From: Pseudomonadota bacterium
GTDB taxonomy: Bacteria > Pseudomonadota > Gammaproteobacteria > Xanthomonadales > Rhodanobacteraceae
Direction of reading: 5' to 3'
Assembly (NCBI GenBank): GCA_021793575.1
Contig: JAJYSM010000008.1
Span: 1 to 64,000 of the forward strand
DNA length: 64,000 nucleotides
The translations under genes were made by a program, and so were the position numbers. Below, piece by piece: positions 63,562 to 64,000 of this stretch (positions are counted from its first letter, which is position 1; each line of letters starts with the position of its first letter). The notes under the pieces are model-generated. The model was not told the DNA's origin and ran no database searches. It worked only from the letters and a program-made list of their open reading frames with translations.

Positions 63562-64000
63562 TGGGGCTGCTGACCGCCAGCGAGACGGCGACGGCCGGCT
63601 GCGCGCCGGTGCTGCCCGGTTTCGAGCATCTGCGTCGGTATTGGGATCCGACGCAATCGTGCATGACGGTGAAAGTGCTGCCGGGCGAGTTCTACGTCAG
63701 CCGGCAGGAAGAGCTGGTCACCACGGTGCTAGGTTCGTGCATTTCGGCCTGCATCCACGATCAGCGCCGCGGCATTGGTGGCATGAACCACTTCATGCTG
63801 CCCGAGCCGCTGGGCGAGCGCGACAGCTGGTCAGCCACCACAGGCCGTGCGGCACGCTACGGCAGTGATGCGATGGAGCAACTGATCAACGCGATTCTGG
63901 GCGCCGGCGGCCAGCGTGCCGATCTGCAGGTCAAGGTGTTTGGCGGCGGTCGCGTACTGGCGCAACTCACTGACATCGGCCAGCGCAACATCGATTTCGT
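63561..64000 (+). CDS. cheD: Chemoreceptor glutamine deamidase CheD (partial)
   Basis: About 146 residues before the window ends; the 3' end is missing. Catalytic Cys in TVLGSCISACIHD and His in GGMNHFMLP are in place, as is LINAILGAGGQRADLQVKVF then GGGRVL, all typical CheD. An N-terminal extension of about 25 residues precedes the core. cheB is expected next. Confidence 0.95.
   Translation, partial: MGLLTASETATAGCAPVLPGFEHLRRYWDPTQSCMTVKVLPGEFYVSRQEELVTTVLGSCISACIHDQRRGIGGMNHFMLPEPLGERDSWSATTGRAARYGSDAMEQLINAILGAGGQRADLQVKVFGGGRVLAQLTDIGQRNIDF

Overview
The window is a GC-rich, contiguous flagellar and chemotaxis 'super-locus' of about 63 kb from a polarly flagellated gammaproteobacterium. 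The set FleQ, FlhF, FlhG, CheV, MotAB plus MotCD, and an atypical helix-rich PilZ gene beside fliST, together with the dispersed GTAGGAGCG/GTGGGAGCGG-type palindromes, points to the order Xanthomonadales, probably a Rhodanobacter/Dyella-like lineage. The lineage call is inference from gene content and repeats, not a database result. No rRNA, tRNA or CRISPR was seen.

Layout. (1) 1-480: remnant of an IS66-type element. (2) 519-2359, minus: motA-motB behind a sigma28 promoter. (3) 2671-4809, minus: flgM-flgN and a degenerate EAL/HDOD gene behind a sigma28 promoter. (4) 4934-6963, minus: a soluble chemoreceptor coupled to flgA behind a sigma54 promoter. (5) 7160-18674, plus: cheV (sigma28), then flgBCDEFGHIJ and flgKL (sigma54 before flgB). 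(6) 18960-25358: fliC (sigma28), fliD-fliS-fliT, a PilZ-like gene, and fleQ behind two tandem CRP/Clp-type boxes. (7) 25578-32433: fliEFGHIJK (sigma54). (8) 32709-44098: fliLMNOPQR-flhB-flhA-flhF-flhG-fliA (sigma54 before fliL). (9) 44164-49874: cheY-cheZ-cheA-motC-motD-cheW-DUF2802. (10) 49956-53497, minus: an HDOD gene with its own sigma28 promoter, then an ATP-grasp + SerC-like pair that is foreign to the flagellar theme. (11) 53978-55368, minus: a FliK-like + FlhB-C-terminal-like pair. (12) 55648-64000, plus: a second chemosensory operon, STAS-cheY-cheA-mcp-cheW-mcp-cheR-cheD (cut by the window end), behind sigma28 promoters.

How it works together. FleQ with sigma54 should switch on the basal body, export and regulatory genes (flgA, flgB, fliE, fliL, probably fliD). 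FlhF/FlhG set pole and number. FliA, held by FlgM, then switches on motAB, flgM, cheV, fliC, one HDOD gene and the second chemosensory operon. I found five sigma54-type and seven sigma28-type promoter sequences by reading, and their positions fit this hierarchy.

Unusual points. Large palindromic repeat elements sit inside the otherwise tightly packed flagellar operons (fleQ/fliE, fliH/fliI, fliP/fliQ, flhA/flhF, cheZ/cheA). Two chemoreceptors share an exactly identical 673-bp signalling domain around cheW. fliK carries a proline-alanine hexamer microsatellite. The polar chemotaxis operon lacks cheB, parC and parP although CheA keeps two LID-like motifs. fleQ has twin Clp-type operators. I found no wholly new multi-gene system. 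The best candidates for undescribed biology are the ATP-grasp/SerC-like pair, the sigma28-driven HDOD protein and the soluble receptor coupled to flgA.
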